Shown here piece by piece: positions 24,050 to 34,535 of a stretch of DNA of 64,000 bases (position 1 is the first letter of the stretch; every line of letters begins with the position of its first letter). The notes under the pieces are model-generated. The model saw only the letters and a list, made by a program, of their open reading frames with translations, made no database searches and was not told the DNA's origin. Origin of the DNA: Choristoneura fumiferana. Lineage: Eukaryota; Arthropoda; Insecta; Lepidoptera; Tortricidae. The stretch is taken from positions 1,517,220-1,581,219 of the forward strand of contig NC_133482.1 in NCBI RefSeq assembly GCF_025370935.1, written 5' to 3'. The translations under genes and the position numbers were made by a program.

Positions 24050-24265
24050 AAACATGGGTGGGTTTACGTGAGCCCAGTGCGGGTTCAAAACTACACGTGG
24101 CGTTGCTTACTTCCCATGTTGCTTCCTCCCCGAAAAACTCATGTTAAAATTTTAAATCTAGTCTGCGTATAAATTATGAAAAACTCAGAGATGAAAGACC
24201 GGTCTGGAATCCACGATCCTCTCCTTACTTGATCTGCTACAGGCGCAACCGCTAGGCTACAGTAG
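24050..24265 (-). mobile_element. Divergent S1-type SINE
   Basis: GAGCCCAGTGCGGGTTCAAA, GAAAAACTCATGTTAAAATTTT and GAAAAACTCAGAGATG keep the S1 order, but the tRNA-like part (GGAATCCACGATCCTC, CAACCGCTAGGCTAC) belongs to a different subfamily. Confidence 0.55.
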
Positions 24266-24362
24266 CTTTTTACAATTGTTTATTTTATTAAAGAAGTTTA
24301 CAAAGTGGTCGTCGCAACTGGAAGCCAAACAAGAGCCGAGGGGCTAGCCGCTTCATCTGAAC

Positions 24363-24551
24363 GGCGGCTGCGGCTCTACTGAAGCGGAGACGAGCGGAGC
24401 GGAGAGGAGACGTGTAGGGACCGACCAATCATATTAGTAGAATCCACATCTCGTCTCCGCCTCGTTATCTTCAGACGTGTAGAGACTGGTCGATCCCTTC
24501 ACGTCTCCTATCCGCTCCACTCGTCTCCGCCTCAGTGGAGCCGCAGCTTTA
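24363..24551. mobile_element. GC-rich hairpin MITE
   Basis: GCTGCGGCTCTACTGAAGCGG and GAGACGAGCGGAGCGGAGAGG pair with CCGCCTCAGTGGAGCCGCAGC and the CCTATCCGCTCCACTCGTCTC on the right, around a short AT-rich centre. Confidence 0.8.
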
Positions 24552-24816
24552 GAATCGCTATTCAATAAGAGGGTGACAGCCTTTTTGGCATGGGGCTTTT
24601 AGTTTTGCCATGTCTGTCCGCAGCTAGCTTAGAGATTGTTAGTGCCAGAAAGCTGTAATTTTGCATGATTATACACATTGGCGTGCATTGGTTCGATTTG
24701 GTTGATTTCAGGGTAGACGTTGGTAGTCTCCGCCGCAGCAGGGTGTCACCAGCACGAGCGTTGCCTTCCCTGCTGCCTTCAATGCAGACCATAGGTTTCT
24801 CTGCCTTTTCCCAACT

Positions 24817-25028
24817 CACGATTGTTTCATTTGCCAAACGTTTCATTTCCCAACTCACGATTTTCTATGAAACCATGTTTTTTCGAAACTTTCATAAAAC
24901 AAACATAACCTACGTGTTCTAAAAAACCATAAGAAAATACACTGAGATTTTTTTTTGTTTTGGAGAAAATCGTGAGTTGGTAAATAAACGTTTGGCAAAT
25001 GAAACATTTGGAAATCGTGAGTTGGGAA
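24817..25028. mobile_element. Foldback with TTCCCAACTCACGATT arms, just 5' of PDSS2-like gene A
   Basis: TTCCCAACTCACGATTGTTTC and TTTGCCAAACGTTTCATTTCC on the left pair with AAACGTTTGGCAAATGAAAC and AATCGTGAGTTGGG on the right; the unit CAACTCACGATT occurs twice per arm. An in-frame ATG upstream of PDSS2-A (24977) lies within the right arm. Confidence 0.75.
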
Positions 25029-25165
25029 AAGGTTGGATAGACCATAGGACTTTAACAACGTGGACAATAGTGGCAATTTTTGTTTTTTTTGGTATCGTTG
25101 CACACGGCCATCGATTTAATGTTCCTGTCGATAATGGATCCAGACGCAAGTGCTCCCGGAGCCAG

Positions 25166-28100
25166 GACCCGGAGCTGGACTGGCGCGAGGTGGTCTCCGA
25201 GGCGGAGCAGATGGTGGGCTTCCCCACCTCCTTCCTGAACCTGCGCTGGCTCTTCAACGACGAGATCGCCAATACCGCCGTGCATCTGAGAAAGCTGGTC
25301 AGTTGATTGTGACTCTATTTTTAACCCCCGACGCAAAAAGAGGAGTGTTATAAGTTTGACGGCTATGTGTGTCTGTGTTTGTCTGTGGCACTGTATCTCT
25401 TAAACGGGTGAACCGATTTGAATGCGGTTTTTTTTATTTGAAAGCAGGCTTTCTAGCTATGGTTCTTAGACATGTTTTATCAAAATCGGTTCAACGATTT
25501 TAGAGATATTGAACTTTGAAGTGACAAAGGGGTTTTCCAACTTTTGTTGGTTAGGTTAGGTTATGTGTAGTTAGGTAGTATAGGTAGGTACTATCCTAAT
25601 CTATACTGAGCAGCAAAAAATCTGGCCCTCTGTATGCAGTATACAATAGGTAGTTTTGTATGTACCTATTGTAGAGTGTACCAAATTTTGTGTGCTGCTG
25701 AGCATAAATACTGGGTGATTCCGGAGAAGTGAACAGGACCAACCCTACAGCCTGAGTTATTGATTGGATCGTTCACAATCATATTTAATTATAATCTACT
25801 TCATCACGTCTAAACCACTGAACGAATTTAGATGAAATTCAGTATACAGATAGTTTAAGTCCCGGGGAGGACATAGAATAGTTTTTACCTCGGAAAATTG
25901 CATAGTCAATCCCGCGGGATAGCAATAAACGAATTCTACGTGGACGGCGTCGAAGGTAACATGCTAGTTTAGGTATATAAGCTAGCCTGCGATTCCGTCT
26001 GCAACGAATTCGTTTAGCTATCCCTGGGGAACTATCAAATTATCCGTGATAAAAAAAAACCTACATGTACCTATTAGGTACAGTCACCAGCACCAATATC
26101 TGACACAACAAGCGTGCATAAATATCTTATGCGACTCTTTTTCTAGGGCCGGAAGGACGTGTCAGATATTTTTGCACGCTCCGCTGTGGCAGATATTAAT
26201 GCTGGTGATTGTACAAAGATTAGGACAAATAGTATAAACGATATAGGTCCCGCCACAACAACCACCTCTCTGTCATCAGGTGGCGACAAACCACCCCCTC
26301 CTTAAGTCGGCGAAGAACCTGCTGATCGGGTCTAAGAGCAACCTGCAATCCGTAGGTCTGATCGTGCTGCTCGTGTCCAAGGCGGCCGGGTTCAACTCCC
26401 GGGACTTCCCGCGGGAACAGTACGACACGGGTAAGATATCTACGGGTAGATATAAGTACTCGGGATAGATAACGACACAACAGGGTACGGCCCGGGTGCA
26501 CGGAAAAAAAGATGTCTTCGATTAAGACAACGTACCCTTGGTCAATGAAGTGTTTTTATTGATTCATGAAAAACACATTTCTCGCCCATCTCTGGTTGGT
26601 TGAAACATAGCTTGATACCACCACGCGTTGCTGTGAAAAAAAATCTGGACGGACAACAAAGTGACCCTAAGTTTAAGGGTACCTTTCTTCCTTTTGAAGT
26701 ACGGAACCCTAAAAATAGTAGGTAGGTATATTATCTACCATCAGCCAAATAATGGTCTATCAATTTTTAATCAAGATCCTATCAAATAAATATGTCGCTA
26801 AAGTCAAACTTTCAAATTGACAGACACGACGTCTATTGGCATTACTTATTGTTTTATGACATGCAAGCGATTATCAACTTTAGGGTGGTACCGCACATAT
26901 TTGGCTGATGGTACGTGATTGTTCCAGGAGTATTGCACTCGCAACGCGCTCTAGCAGAAATAGTGGAGATGAAACGCACCGGGCACATGATCCACAAGAC
27001 CATGGCCAACCTGCAGGACAAGGAGAAGATCGGAGACAAGTTTAAAGACCTGCTCTGCGGAAATAAAATCGTGTTGTTGACAGGTAGGTACAGTCATCTA
27101 TCTGCGTATCTGCAACAGCGGAGCGTGCAAAAATATCTGACACGTCCCACCGGTTCTGGAAATAGAGTCGAATCAGATATTTATGCACGCTCGAAACTCG
27201 AAGTTCGTATCGTACCGTATCCTTCTCGCTCTCGTATTAAACAGTATAAGTGTCAGAGGGATCGCACGACACGAACTTCGAGTTTCGTAGTAGCTCTGCT
27301 GAAGTCAGAATTGGTGCTGCTCTGGACTATAGGTACAGCTAAAGGGTGTCGATGTTTTAGTGATTTTTTAAAACCCTCCTCCCCGTGGTGAACCATGTTG
27401 AAGTTTTAGACTAATTCCTCTCACACAACAAAATATATGTACGAGTATATGTATATATATTATTTTAGTATGTATGTGTATTTCCTTGGTAAGTAAATTA
27501 GGTATACTAGCGATTGGTAAGCCGAATTAGGCAGTTGTCCAGGCAGTTGTCGCAGCGGTCCAGGGTAATCGTTTTTAAAAGTACTCAGTACACGACCCTT
27601 TGATTAAGTAGCCATTAGTCGCTCTGAATCTACAACCACCTGTATTAATATCCGCCACAGTGGAGCGTGCAAAAATATCTGACAGGTCCTACCGGCCCTA
27701 GAAATAAGCTGTATCAGATATTTATGCACGCTTGTTGTGTCAAATGTTGGTGCTGGCGACAGTACCGAGGTTAAGCGTGTTCACACAATTTCAAGTTATT
27801 ATCGTCCTCAGGTGACTATCTCCTCGCCAAATGCCTGCAGCACCTGGGTGGTCTGCGGAACAACGAGGTGACGGAGCTGATCTCCACGGGCCTTCGCGAT
27901 CTGGTCGAGGGGGACTTCCTTGGCGACCGCAGCGCGGACAACGGGCCGCTGCCCTCGCGGCCGAGAGGTGGGTGGGAGGGGTTTAACACGACTACATAAT
28001 GACACTAGCTTCATGTGGGAGTAAATGATTGGATAGCTATTTATCTCGTGGGATGTCGACAGATCCCTTGTTAGTACTTACCTCTATAATCTTTAAGGAA

Positions 28101-29156
28101 CCTCTGCCACAAGTCTCTAACTTTAGTGGCTAAGGTTGTGCGTTGTCTTTCCGTCACATTACGTCGGCTAAGGGAGTAAACCTGCTTAATCCATTTGATT
28201 TGCTGCTTCATCAACAGACTGGAATATCATTTTAGGAACCTACCTATTTTTCGAATGGTAGATCCTTGAGACAGGTCTATCTAAATCGCTGCCGCTATCT
28301 TCCCTGCTAATCCTGCCAAACAACAGTGCTTGTGCTGCTGTGTTCCAGCGTAGAGAGTATCTAAGGGGCTCGCTCGTAAAAGCCCCTAAAAGAGCTCCTA
28401 AAAGACATAGAGCTGGTGAAATTATAATGGCACAGGAAGCTCTATCTTGGCATTCGATGTTGGCACCGCATCTGCAGCAATCCTCTGGTCTTACTGTGAC
28501 TGCTCACTTCCCAAGCCCCATTTGTTCTTTTCCCGCACTCTATCTTATAATACCTTCTTTCTAATGCTAAAAAAACGAAGTATAATGTTATTTTAACAGC
28601 TGAAAACATCGTCAAGCCATATGACTGGGAAAACGAGTTCAACTTGGACAAGCTTGGTGGCAACGAATTCCTCGGGCAAGGGAAGGACGAATGGGTGTTA
28701 AGGACCATACTTCAATCCGGTAGCTTGCTTGGAAAAGGTTGCCAGGGTGCGATGAAGCTGGCCTACAGAGGGGAGCAGACGGAACGCGACGCCTACGTAT
28801 TAGGAGGCCACCTGGCCTTGATGTGGCAACTCTACCTGGACGTAAAAGACTTCTTCATTCACCCACATTCCTTCTCTCTTGTGGGCGCGCCTGTTATCAT
28901 GGCTCTGTGGGAATACCCACAGATTTACGGGCATGTTTTTGAGGCCAAGATGGAGAAGAAGCCTATTGAGCTAAAACAGCTGCATTATGTGGTGAGAAGC
29001 ACGAGGTGTATGGACTATCTTTCGGGGCTGATGGATGAGGAGTTGGCGGCCATTTTGAAGTACAGCGACCGGTTCCCGGTGGATGACGCTCGGTGCGCGC
29101 TGCAGAAGATGGCACGGAGTATCCATGGGGAGACCATGCAGTACATTGAGAAGTGA
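25166..29156 (+). CDS. PDSS2: PDSS2-like all-trans-polyprenyl-diphosphate synthase subunit 2, paralog A (multi-exon; N-terminus unresolved)
   Basis: PDSS2 pairs with PDSS1 in the mitochondrial heteromer that builds the ubiquinone side chain; the subunit naturally lacks the two Asp-rich catalytic motifs and none are seen here. Exons with GT-AG borders and consistent phases: 25166-25297 (44 codons, starting DPELDWREVVSEAEQ), 26280-26430 (VATNHPLLKSAK...), 26928-27083 (GVLHSQRALAEIVEM...), 27812-27967 (GDYLLAKCLQHL...) and 28600-29156, stop TGA. That is 383 residues plus a missing N-terminus; the human protein is 399. Family landmarks: GFPTSFLNLRWLFNDE, GNKIVLLTGDYLL, LRTILQSGSLLGKGCQGA, and the C-terminal FPVDDARCALQKMARSI. 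The mitochondrial presequence is probably in an upstream exon joined at the phase-0 acceptor before 25166; the alternative is read-through from an in-frame ATG at 24977 inside a foldback repeat, which I consider less likely. Confidence 0.9.
25320..25565 (+). repeat. AACCCCCGACGCAAAAAGAGG repeat, copy 3 of 4
   Basis: Begins about 23 bp after the exon 1 donor of PDSS2-A, with the same block order as at 16477-16730. Confidence 0.7.
25780..26040. repeat. Short lepidopteran-type dispersed repeat, PDSS2-A intron 1
   Basis: AAACCACTGAACGAATTTAGATG, GTCCCGGGGAGGACATAGAA and AATCCCGCGGGATAGC match the group copy at 44630-44815. Confidence 0.55.
26078..26214. mobile_element. Hairpin MITE H1, complete copy
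   Basis: Terminal inverses GTACAGTCACCAGCACCAAT and ATTAATGCTGGTGATTGTAC, then TGACACAACAAGCGTGCATA against TTTTTGCACGCTCCGCTGTG. The 137-bp unit folds end to end. It lies 65 bp upstream of PDSS2-A exon 2. Other copies: 17.2, 27.1, 27.6 and 55.7 kb. Confidence 0.85.
26737..26912. mobile_element. MITE with CCATCAGCCAAAT inverted ends, PDSS2-A intron 2
   Basis: Left CCATCAGCCAAATAATGGTC and right TACCGCACATATTTGGCTGATGG are inverses; the interior matches 3746-3873. It ends 16 bp before the exon 3 acceptor. Confidence 0.8.
27087..27300. mobile_element. H1 half-copy fused to H2 hairpin at PDSS2-A exon 3 donor
   Basis: 27088-27190 is H1 sequence starting GTACAGTCATC, four bases after the exon 3 border. 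27186-27300 is a separate palindrome, with ACTCGAAGTTCGTATCGTAC pairing with ACGACACGAACTTCGAGTTTC. A second H2 copy is at 38978-39100. Confidence 0.75.
27630..27770 (-). mobile_element. Hairpin MITE H1, PDSS2-A intron 3
   Basis: Reverse-orientation H1 with AATATCCGCCACAGTGGAGC, CTGACAGGTCCTACCGGCCCT and TGTCAAATGTTGGTGCTGG. It ends about 40 bp before the exon 4 acceptor. Confidence 0.75.
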
Positions 29157-29161
29157 ATAAA
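29156..29161 (+). terminator. Poly(A) signal overlapping the PDSS2-A stop codon
   Basis: The stop TGA (29154-29156) shares its A with AATAAA. If used, the 3' UTR is only about 15-30 nt. A second AT-rich block (TTAATATAAAATG) follows within 15 bp. Confidence 0.45.
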
Positions 29162-29217
29162 GGATTAATATAAAATGCTACTGTTTTATTTACTTAAGTG
29201 CTCCAAGTAGACCTGTT

Positions 29218-29790
29218 TATTAACCGACTTCAAAAAAAGGAGGAGGTTATCAATTCGGTTGTATTTTTTTTTTTTTTTTTTTAATGTTTGTTACCTCATA
29301 ACTCCGTCATTTATGAACCGATTTCAAAAATTTTTTTTGAGTTCGTCTAGGAATGCTTTCAATTAGGTCCCATAAGCAGCAAATTAGGATCTGATGATCG
29401 GATCTTAAGGAAATCGAGGAAACTCTTCAAATATTGTAGGGACACCTATGGTAATTTGGATATATTTGGTGAAGTGGAACTGAGGATGAAGACCAGATTT
29501 GACCAACGGAACTACTACTATCAATAACAAGTATTTCACGGGTTAAATTTAAATTATCATGATTAATATACTTACCTAGATAAGCGACTAAGAAGAAGCT
29601 GTTAATGATTCTTTCGAACTGATCTGATGCTGAAGCCAGAAGGTAGGCGACGGAACTCTGTTCGTAACTAAGTCGTGTTTGGGCTTACTGGAATAGTTGT
29701 GAGATGTTCTTTGGCTACGAATCACTAAAAAGTGAGAAATAAAAAAAAAAAATTAACAAAAAAGTAAAACCGACTCCAAAAAAATAAAAA
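29218..29790. repeat. ACCGACTTCAAAAAAAGGAGG repeat downstream of PDSS2-A
   Basis: Starts with TTAACCGACTTCAAAAAAAGG and GAGGTTATCAATTCGGTTGT, a very common moth repeat end; the interior is non-coding. The same terminus appears inverted near 32415-32450. Confidence 0.6.
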
Positions 29791-29791
29791 A

Positions 29792-30060
29792 TAACAAAAA
29801 ATGGAACCGACTACAAAACCCTTGAAAATATTTTTCTAGGTAAGTAGGTACGTACTAGCTCGAAGTCGGTGACTCAGCACGACCCAGCAGGAGGGATTGA
29901 AACCCATAGTATGTAGGTGAAGTAGACGACTATTGTGAATTGTCCCACTCCTGCTGGCTCGTGCTGAGGCACCGACTTCGAGCTAGTACGTACCTACTTA
30001 CCTAGAAAAATATTTTCAAGGGTTTTGTAGTCGGTTCCATTTTTTGTTATTTTTTTTTTG
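29792..30060. mobile_element. Long near-perfect hairpin
   Basis: Left arm from AAAAATAACAAAAAATGGAACC through AAAATATTTTTCTAGGTAAG and CGTACTAGCTCGAAGTCGGTG pairs almost base for base with the right arm ending GGTTCCATTTTTTGTTATTTT. The arms are about 105-110 bp and the spacer about 50 bp. Confidence 0.85.
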
Positions 30061-30079
30061 ACATTTCCACAGGTCCACA

Positions 30080-30420
30080 GGGTCCTGCCGTGAAGCAGCA
30101 GTGCTTGCACTGTTGTGTTTCGGCGTGGAGAGTAAGACAGCCGGTAAAATTACTGGCACTTGAGGTATCCCATCTTAGGCCTCTAGGTTGGCAACGCATC
30201 TGCAATACCCCTGGTGTTGCAGATGTTTATGGGCGGTGGTGATCTCTTACCATCAGGAGACCCACTTGCTCGTTTAACAATACAATACAAAGACTCTTTA
30301 TTGTACACCAGACATAGTAAGCGATACAGAAAACAGATACACAGAAAAAAATATTACAAGGTGAGCAATAGGCGGCCTTATCGCTTAAGAGCGAACCACT
30401 ACTTAACTTCCAGTCGAATA
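30080..30420 (+). mobile_element. CR1-like LINE 3' end followed by second LINE tail
   Basis: GTGAAGCAGCAGTGCTTGCA, GGTATCCCATCTTAGGCCTC, GGGCGGTGGTGATCTCTTACC and CACTTGCTCGTTTAACAATA run into an AATACAATACAAAGACTC tail with AGGCGGCCTTATCGCTTAAG, as at 4640-4760. Confidence 0.65.
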
Positions 30421-30479
30421 AAAAAAAAGGTAGTTTCTGATATAATTCAAGCTTATTTTCAAATATAAAGTAAGTACTG

Positions 30480-31440
30480 ACGATTAATTGTGTATATGTG
30501 CAATGTAAATAATAAAATGTAAGAGCTGGTTCCCACTTGTCGGATGACGGGCCCGGATTTTAATCTGATGTTCCAGTGGCAGAACATTTTACACGAAGCT
30601 ATTTACACTTGCCCAACGCTGATTTTCTATAGAAATGACCGATATCCGACATGAAACGGATAGTAAACCCGACAAGTGAGAACGGGCTTTCAATGTCTCA
30701 AGTATTTTGAGTTAAATTTCAATCGGTGGACATATGTGATACTTTTGTACATATAAATATAGAATAGAATATGAACAGGTGACACAGGACTCGGGAATCC
30801 CATTAAATTTCACTCGATCGGAAAATGAACTACGAAATATTTAAATGATGATCAGGTGAAATAATTTCAAATTACCGTCCGTCAATCAGGTGTCAGACAG
30901 TCGATCGGATCATGATTATTCGATATGAAATTAAATTTTAGCTCATGAGAGGACAATTGGATATTTGCGAATCACTAGTAGTTTGTAATTTTTATATTCT
31001 TGTTTATTTAGAGGCCCTAGAGCAGGTAGCAGAGGAATGTTTTAAATATATGCATATGGTAACCTTTTGAAATGCAGTTGAATTAAAATTCCGGAATCTG
31101 TACTTATCATAGGTAGTAGCTTCACATTGCCCTGGTACCTATTTCCTAAAAATTACCTACATCTTTCTTCGTTTACGTTGTACACACAATGTCATAAATA
31201 TAAGTGATCATTTCTGTACCTTGTCACTTTAACGTCATGTTTGAAAAGCCATACGAAAAGCGACAAGGTACAGAAATAATCACTTATTTATGACGTTGAC
31301 TGTACCTATAAGGAAATCTGTACGAAATGTCATGTTTCTAGAGTAAGCGGTTGATCTTTTGGGATTTATATGCGTACATCCTGATTTAGTGGGCATATCG
31401 GAATAAGTAGCGATCTGGTTATTCCCCTCGGTCACTCTAT
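30480..31440. other. No gene recognised
   Basis: AT-rich. A small inverted repeat at 31195-31300 pairs ATAAATATAAGTGATCATTTC / GTACCTTGTCAC with AGGTACAGAAATAATCAC / TTATTTATGACG. Otherwise nothing coding. Confidence 0.45.
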
Positions 31441-31585
31441 TGCAACACCATACTTACCATCAGCCAAATATGGTCTACCACCCTAAAGTTAATAATCGGT
31501 TCATCGACTCGAAACGCTGCATTCATCCTCGCATATCAGATCTCTCGTGGAAACAGCTGAGCGAAGCGAGGCGAGGTAAATGAAG

Positions 31586-31696
31586 CATTTCTATTGGCCT
31601 AGTGGTTTGTCCTATCGCCTCTCAAGCAGAGAGTCGTGGGTTCAAACCCCGGCGCGCACCGCTGAGTTTTTCGAAATTCATGTGCGGAATTACATT
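31586..31696 (+). mobile_element. SINE S1 head fragment
   Basis: TTGGCCTAGTGGTTTGTCC (A-box side), GTGGGTTCAAACCCCGG (B-box hairpin) and TTCATGTGCGGAATTACATT, then truncated. Confidence 0.7.
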
Positions 31697-31739
31697 AAGG
31701 GTCCATCCATAAAGTACGTCACATCAATTTTGACCATTT

Positions 31740-31995
31740 TTTAGCCCCTGACGTAAAAAAGGGATGTTAATATATTATAACTTTGACCAATATGTGTGTC
31801 AGTCTCTGGCACCGTAGCTCTTAAACGGGTGGACCGGTTTGAAAGCGGTTTTTTTTATTAGAAATCAGGTTTTCTAGCGATGGTTCTTAGACATGTTTCA
31901 TCAAAATCAGTTTGGCCGTTTTTGAGATATTGAACTTTGAAGTGACAAAGTCGGGGGTTTTCCGATTTTTTGTTGGTTAGGTTAGGTTATAGCCC
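31740..31995 (+). repeat. AGCCCCTGACGTAAAAAAGGG repeat, copy 4 of 4
   Basis: Same block order as the copy at 16477-16730, ending in GGTTAGGTTAGGTTAT. Confidence 0.7.
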
Positions 31996-32162
31996 CCCTG
32001 GGCCTGGCCCCATACGCACTTGTTCATTTTTTAATACTACGATTTCTACGCAGACAAAGCTGCGGCCAAATGCTAGTTCAAAATAAAACGAAGTTTTAAT
32101 ACAAACGTGTATTGATAACAGTAAAATATCTTGAAACGACAAATAAAACTTTAGGAAACAGT

Positions 32163-32813
32163 CTACGGCCTGGCCACGACTTTGGTCTTAGCGGTGAGCG
32201 GGGCGGCGGGCGGCGCGGCGAGGGAGAGCGGAGCGGCGAGCATGCCACGTACTTCGCAATAGCTTCAGCGGTTTCCAGCCGAAGGGACGTATTTAAATTA
32301 AAATGGCGTTATCGAAAATTGCTCTTCAGTGCCTCGAAAGTAGCTCATATTTCAGGCAGGACATTTTGAATATCAGAGGAGTGCACGAACTAAACATAAA
32401 AAATATACAGTCGAATTGATAACCTCCTCCTTTTTTTGAAGCCGGTTAAAAAGTAGTCTTTTGATCACATGCCTCAACTTATGCTGAGGATGTTTCGACA
32501 GCCATTTAAAATTTCGATGATAAATAGTTCTGTATCCATTTTGTCGCGCGCGAATCGTCTAAAAAACTTTGCTCCTTGTTTTACCGCCCGATGCGTCCCG
32601 CCAATAACGCCGTTCGCGCCGCTCTGAGTCGTGGCATCCCTCCTAATAGCCCGTATCGTTGTTCCCCCCGCGCGCCGCCCCGCGCCGCGCTGCCGCCGGC
32701 CGCTCGAGTAAAATCGCGCGTGGCATGCTTTAAGCGTCTTTTGAATTTGTTCTGGCCGCTCGCCGCTCACCGCTGCCGCTGTCGCAAGTCGCGCGGGTGG
32801 CCAGGCCGTATAG
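32163..32813. mobile_element. GC-rich TIR element, possibly PIF/Harbinger-derived
   Basis: TACGGCCTGGCCAC (left) and GTGGCCAGGCCGTA (right) are perfect inverses followed by matching AGCGGTGAGCGG / CCGCTCACCGCT. The interior is unusually GC-rich at both ends. A minus-strand frame near 32480-32560 begins MDTELFIIEI, reminiscent of the MADF-type second protein of Harbinger elements, but it breaks off at once. The family is tentative. Confidence 0.55.
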
Positions 32814-33055
32814 TGCCTCCGCTCCGGTCCCACTCCGGACACCCGCCGTATTAAAGTCCGTCGCACGCGCCCGCGCCGCGCCAGTTAGCGCTGATCATAC
32901 GATTTCTTATTAGACGGGCGTCCGTTCCGGGTAATCCGCGTCAGCTAGCGGAGGCACTTAAATCTTACATCAAACTTTTATTTTTTATTTATTACATACA
33001 CACAACTATGTATCCTTAACTTAAACGATGCGGGCGCTCATTTTTAATCGTCAAC

Positions 33056-33177
33056 ATGCCAGCCTATAGGTATGCGAACCACTGCTGGGCACAGGCCTCC
33101 TCTCAGAATGAGAGGGCTTGGGCCGTATAATAGTTCCCACGCGGGCCCAGTGCAGATTGGGAATTTCGCACAAATAT
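33056..33177 (-). mobile_element. SINE S1 tail
   Basis: ATGCCAGCCTATAGGTATGC, ACTGCTGGGCACAGGCCTCC and ACGCGGGCCCAGTGCAGATT in S1 order. Confidence 0.75.
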
Positions 33178-33454
33178 AAAATAACTAAGTTATTGTAAGT
33201 GTGTGGAGATGTGGTCTATAACTGACAGTTACGAAACCCATGAATATTTTGTATGGGAAAATGTTTTTTCTTTTTTTTTATTTCTTAGTAAATTTCCCAA
33301 TATTTTTAATACTTATTATCCTATTTCTGCCGAAGACAAATCCAAAAACACAAAATCATAAAAATTGGTCCAGCCGTTCTTGAGTTACAAATGGTGTAAC
33401 TAACACGACTTTGTTTTACATATATAGATTTTCCACAAACATTTTTAATACAAG

Positions 33455-33605
33455 CTTTTTGTACTAGTTGCTGACTGTACTTGCATTGTCACCTAAACTA
33501 CATTTGCATACCAAATTTCAAGTCGATGCTATTAACCGTTGAAGAGTTCCGTCCGGCGGAGACGATCCTGGCCGGGCTACCGGGATGTCACTACTAGATT
33601 ATTGT
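33455..33605. repeat. Dispersed repeat, copy 2 of the 225-385 family
   Basis: TTGCTGACTGTACTTGCATT, CCAAATTTCAAGTCGATGC and GACGATCCTGGCCGGGC. Followed by ACAGACAGACAACGGGAC and AATAAAAGC. Confidence 0.6.
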
Positions 33606-34004
33606 ATCGTCACGCGATTTACATAAGTGTTTCAAATTTCAAGTCAATCTGACTACTGGAAGTTGGTCAAATTTAACTTGCAAGATTTGATTACAGACAG
33701 ACAGACAACGGGACATTTGAAACTAAATAAAAGCTTGTAAGAAATGGTGCCATGTACCATTTCATTTCCCAATGCACGCACGCACGCATGCAGGCACGCA
33801 CTAAAATAAGCCCCAGTCCAATTGCATTGGTAACATAATTAATAATAATTATTATAATAGGTACATAGTTTGTACATCAACATTTACTTACATATACACA
33901 TGGTCTTATTATCACAAAAAAGTTGACAAATCTAAAGGTGCTGATACATTTGAGAATTCACTTGTAAAGAGCTTTCTAGCGAATGTCACATTAGTGGTCT
34001 AATA

Positions 34005-34535
34005 TCTGCACTTGAAAAAATCTGCACCGGTCTGATAATAGAATGAAATGTATTTTTTTTAATAAATTTAGTACGAGTATATTAGAAATGGATTTGCTAA
34101 AAAAATCCTGGCTATATTAATTATTTTTAATAATTTTTTGTTGCATCATTGACACAATGAGAAATTTTATATTGACTTAAAGTATAAAACCTATAGAATA
34201 TGAAGAGATTGGGTTTGCTATTGTTTACCTGGACGAACTACTGGGTTGCCAAGTATAAACAAAAACAGTTAGGTTGATGCCAGTTACTTTCACTTGATTA
34301 ATAATAGAATAAATTGTATATCAACGTAAGCGCTGTTTTATTGTGAACACGTTGATATAGCATTGTCTGCATTTAATTAAAAATCATTAAAAATTATTTA
34401 AAAAAATAGCCTGTCCAGGATTTTTTTAGCAAACCGTTTCTAATATATTTTCTAATAAACTAAATTTATTATAAAATACATTTCATTCTATTATCAGACC
34501 GGTGCAGATCTTTTCAAGTTCGGATCTTCTACTAT
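34005..34535. mobile_element. Foldback element H11, copy 1
   Basis: Outer inverses CTTGAAAAAATCTGCACCGG and CCGGTGCAGATCTTTTCAAG, then AATGAAATGTATTTT against AAAATACATTTCATT. The interior contains TTGTGAACACGTTGATATAG and GGACGAACTACTGGGTTGCC. The copy at 46975-47500 has the same ends with the interior inverted. Confidence 0.8.

Noticed and set aside
26915..27391. 158-codon frame as one exon
   Set aside because: Only 26928-27083 matches PDSS2; the rest reads through the donor into MITE sequence.
32474..32866. 130-codon minus-strand frame as a host gene
   Set aside because: It spans the end of a TIR element, is rich in Arg/Ala/Gly from GC-rich DNA, and ends without a known domain.
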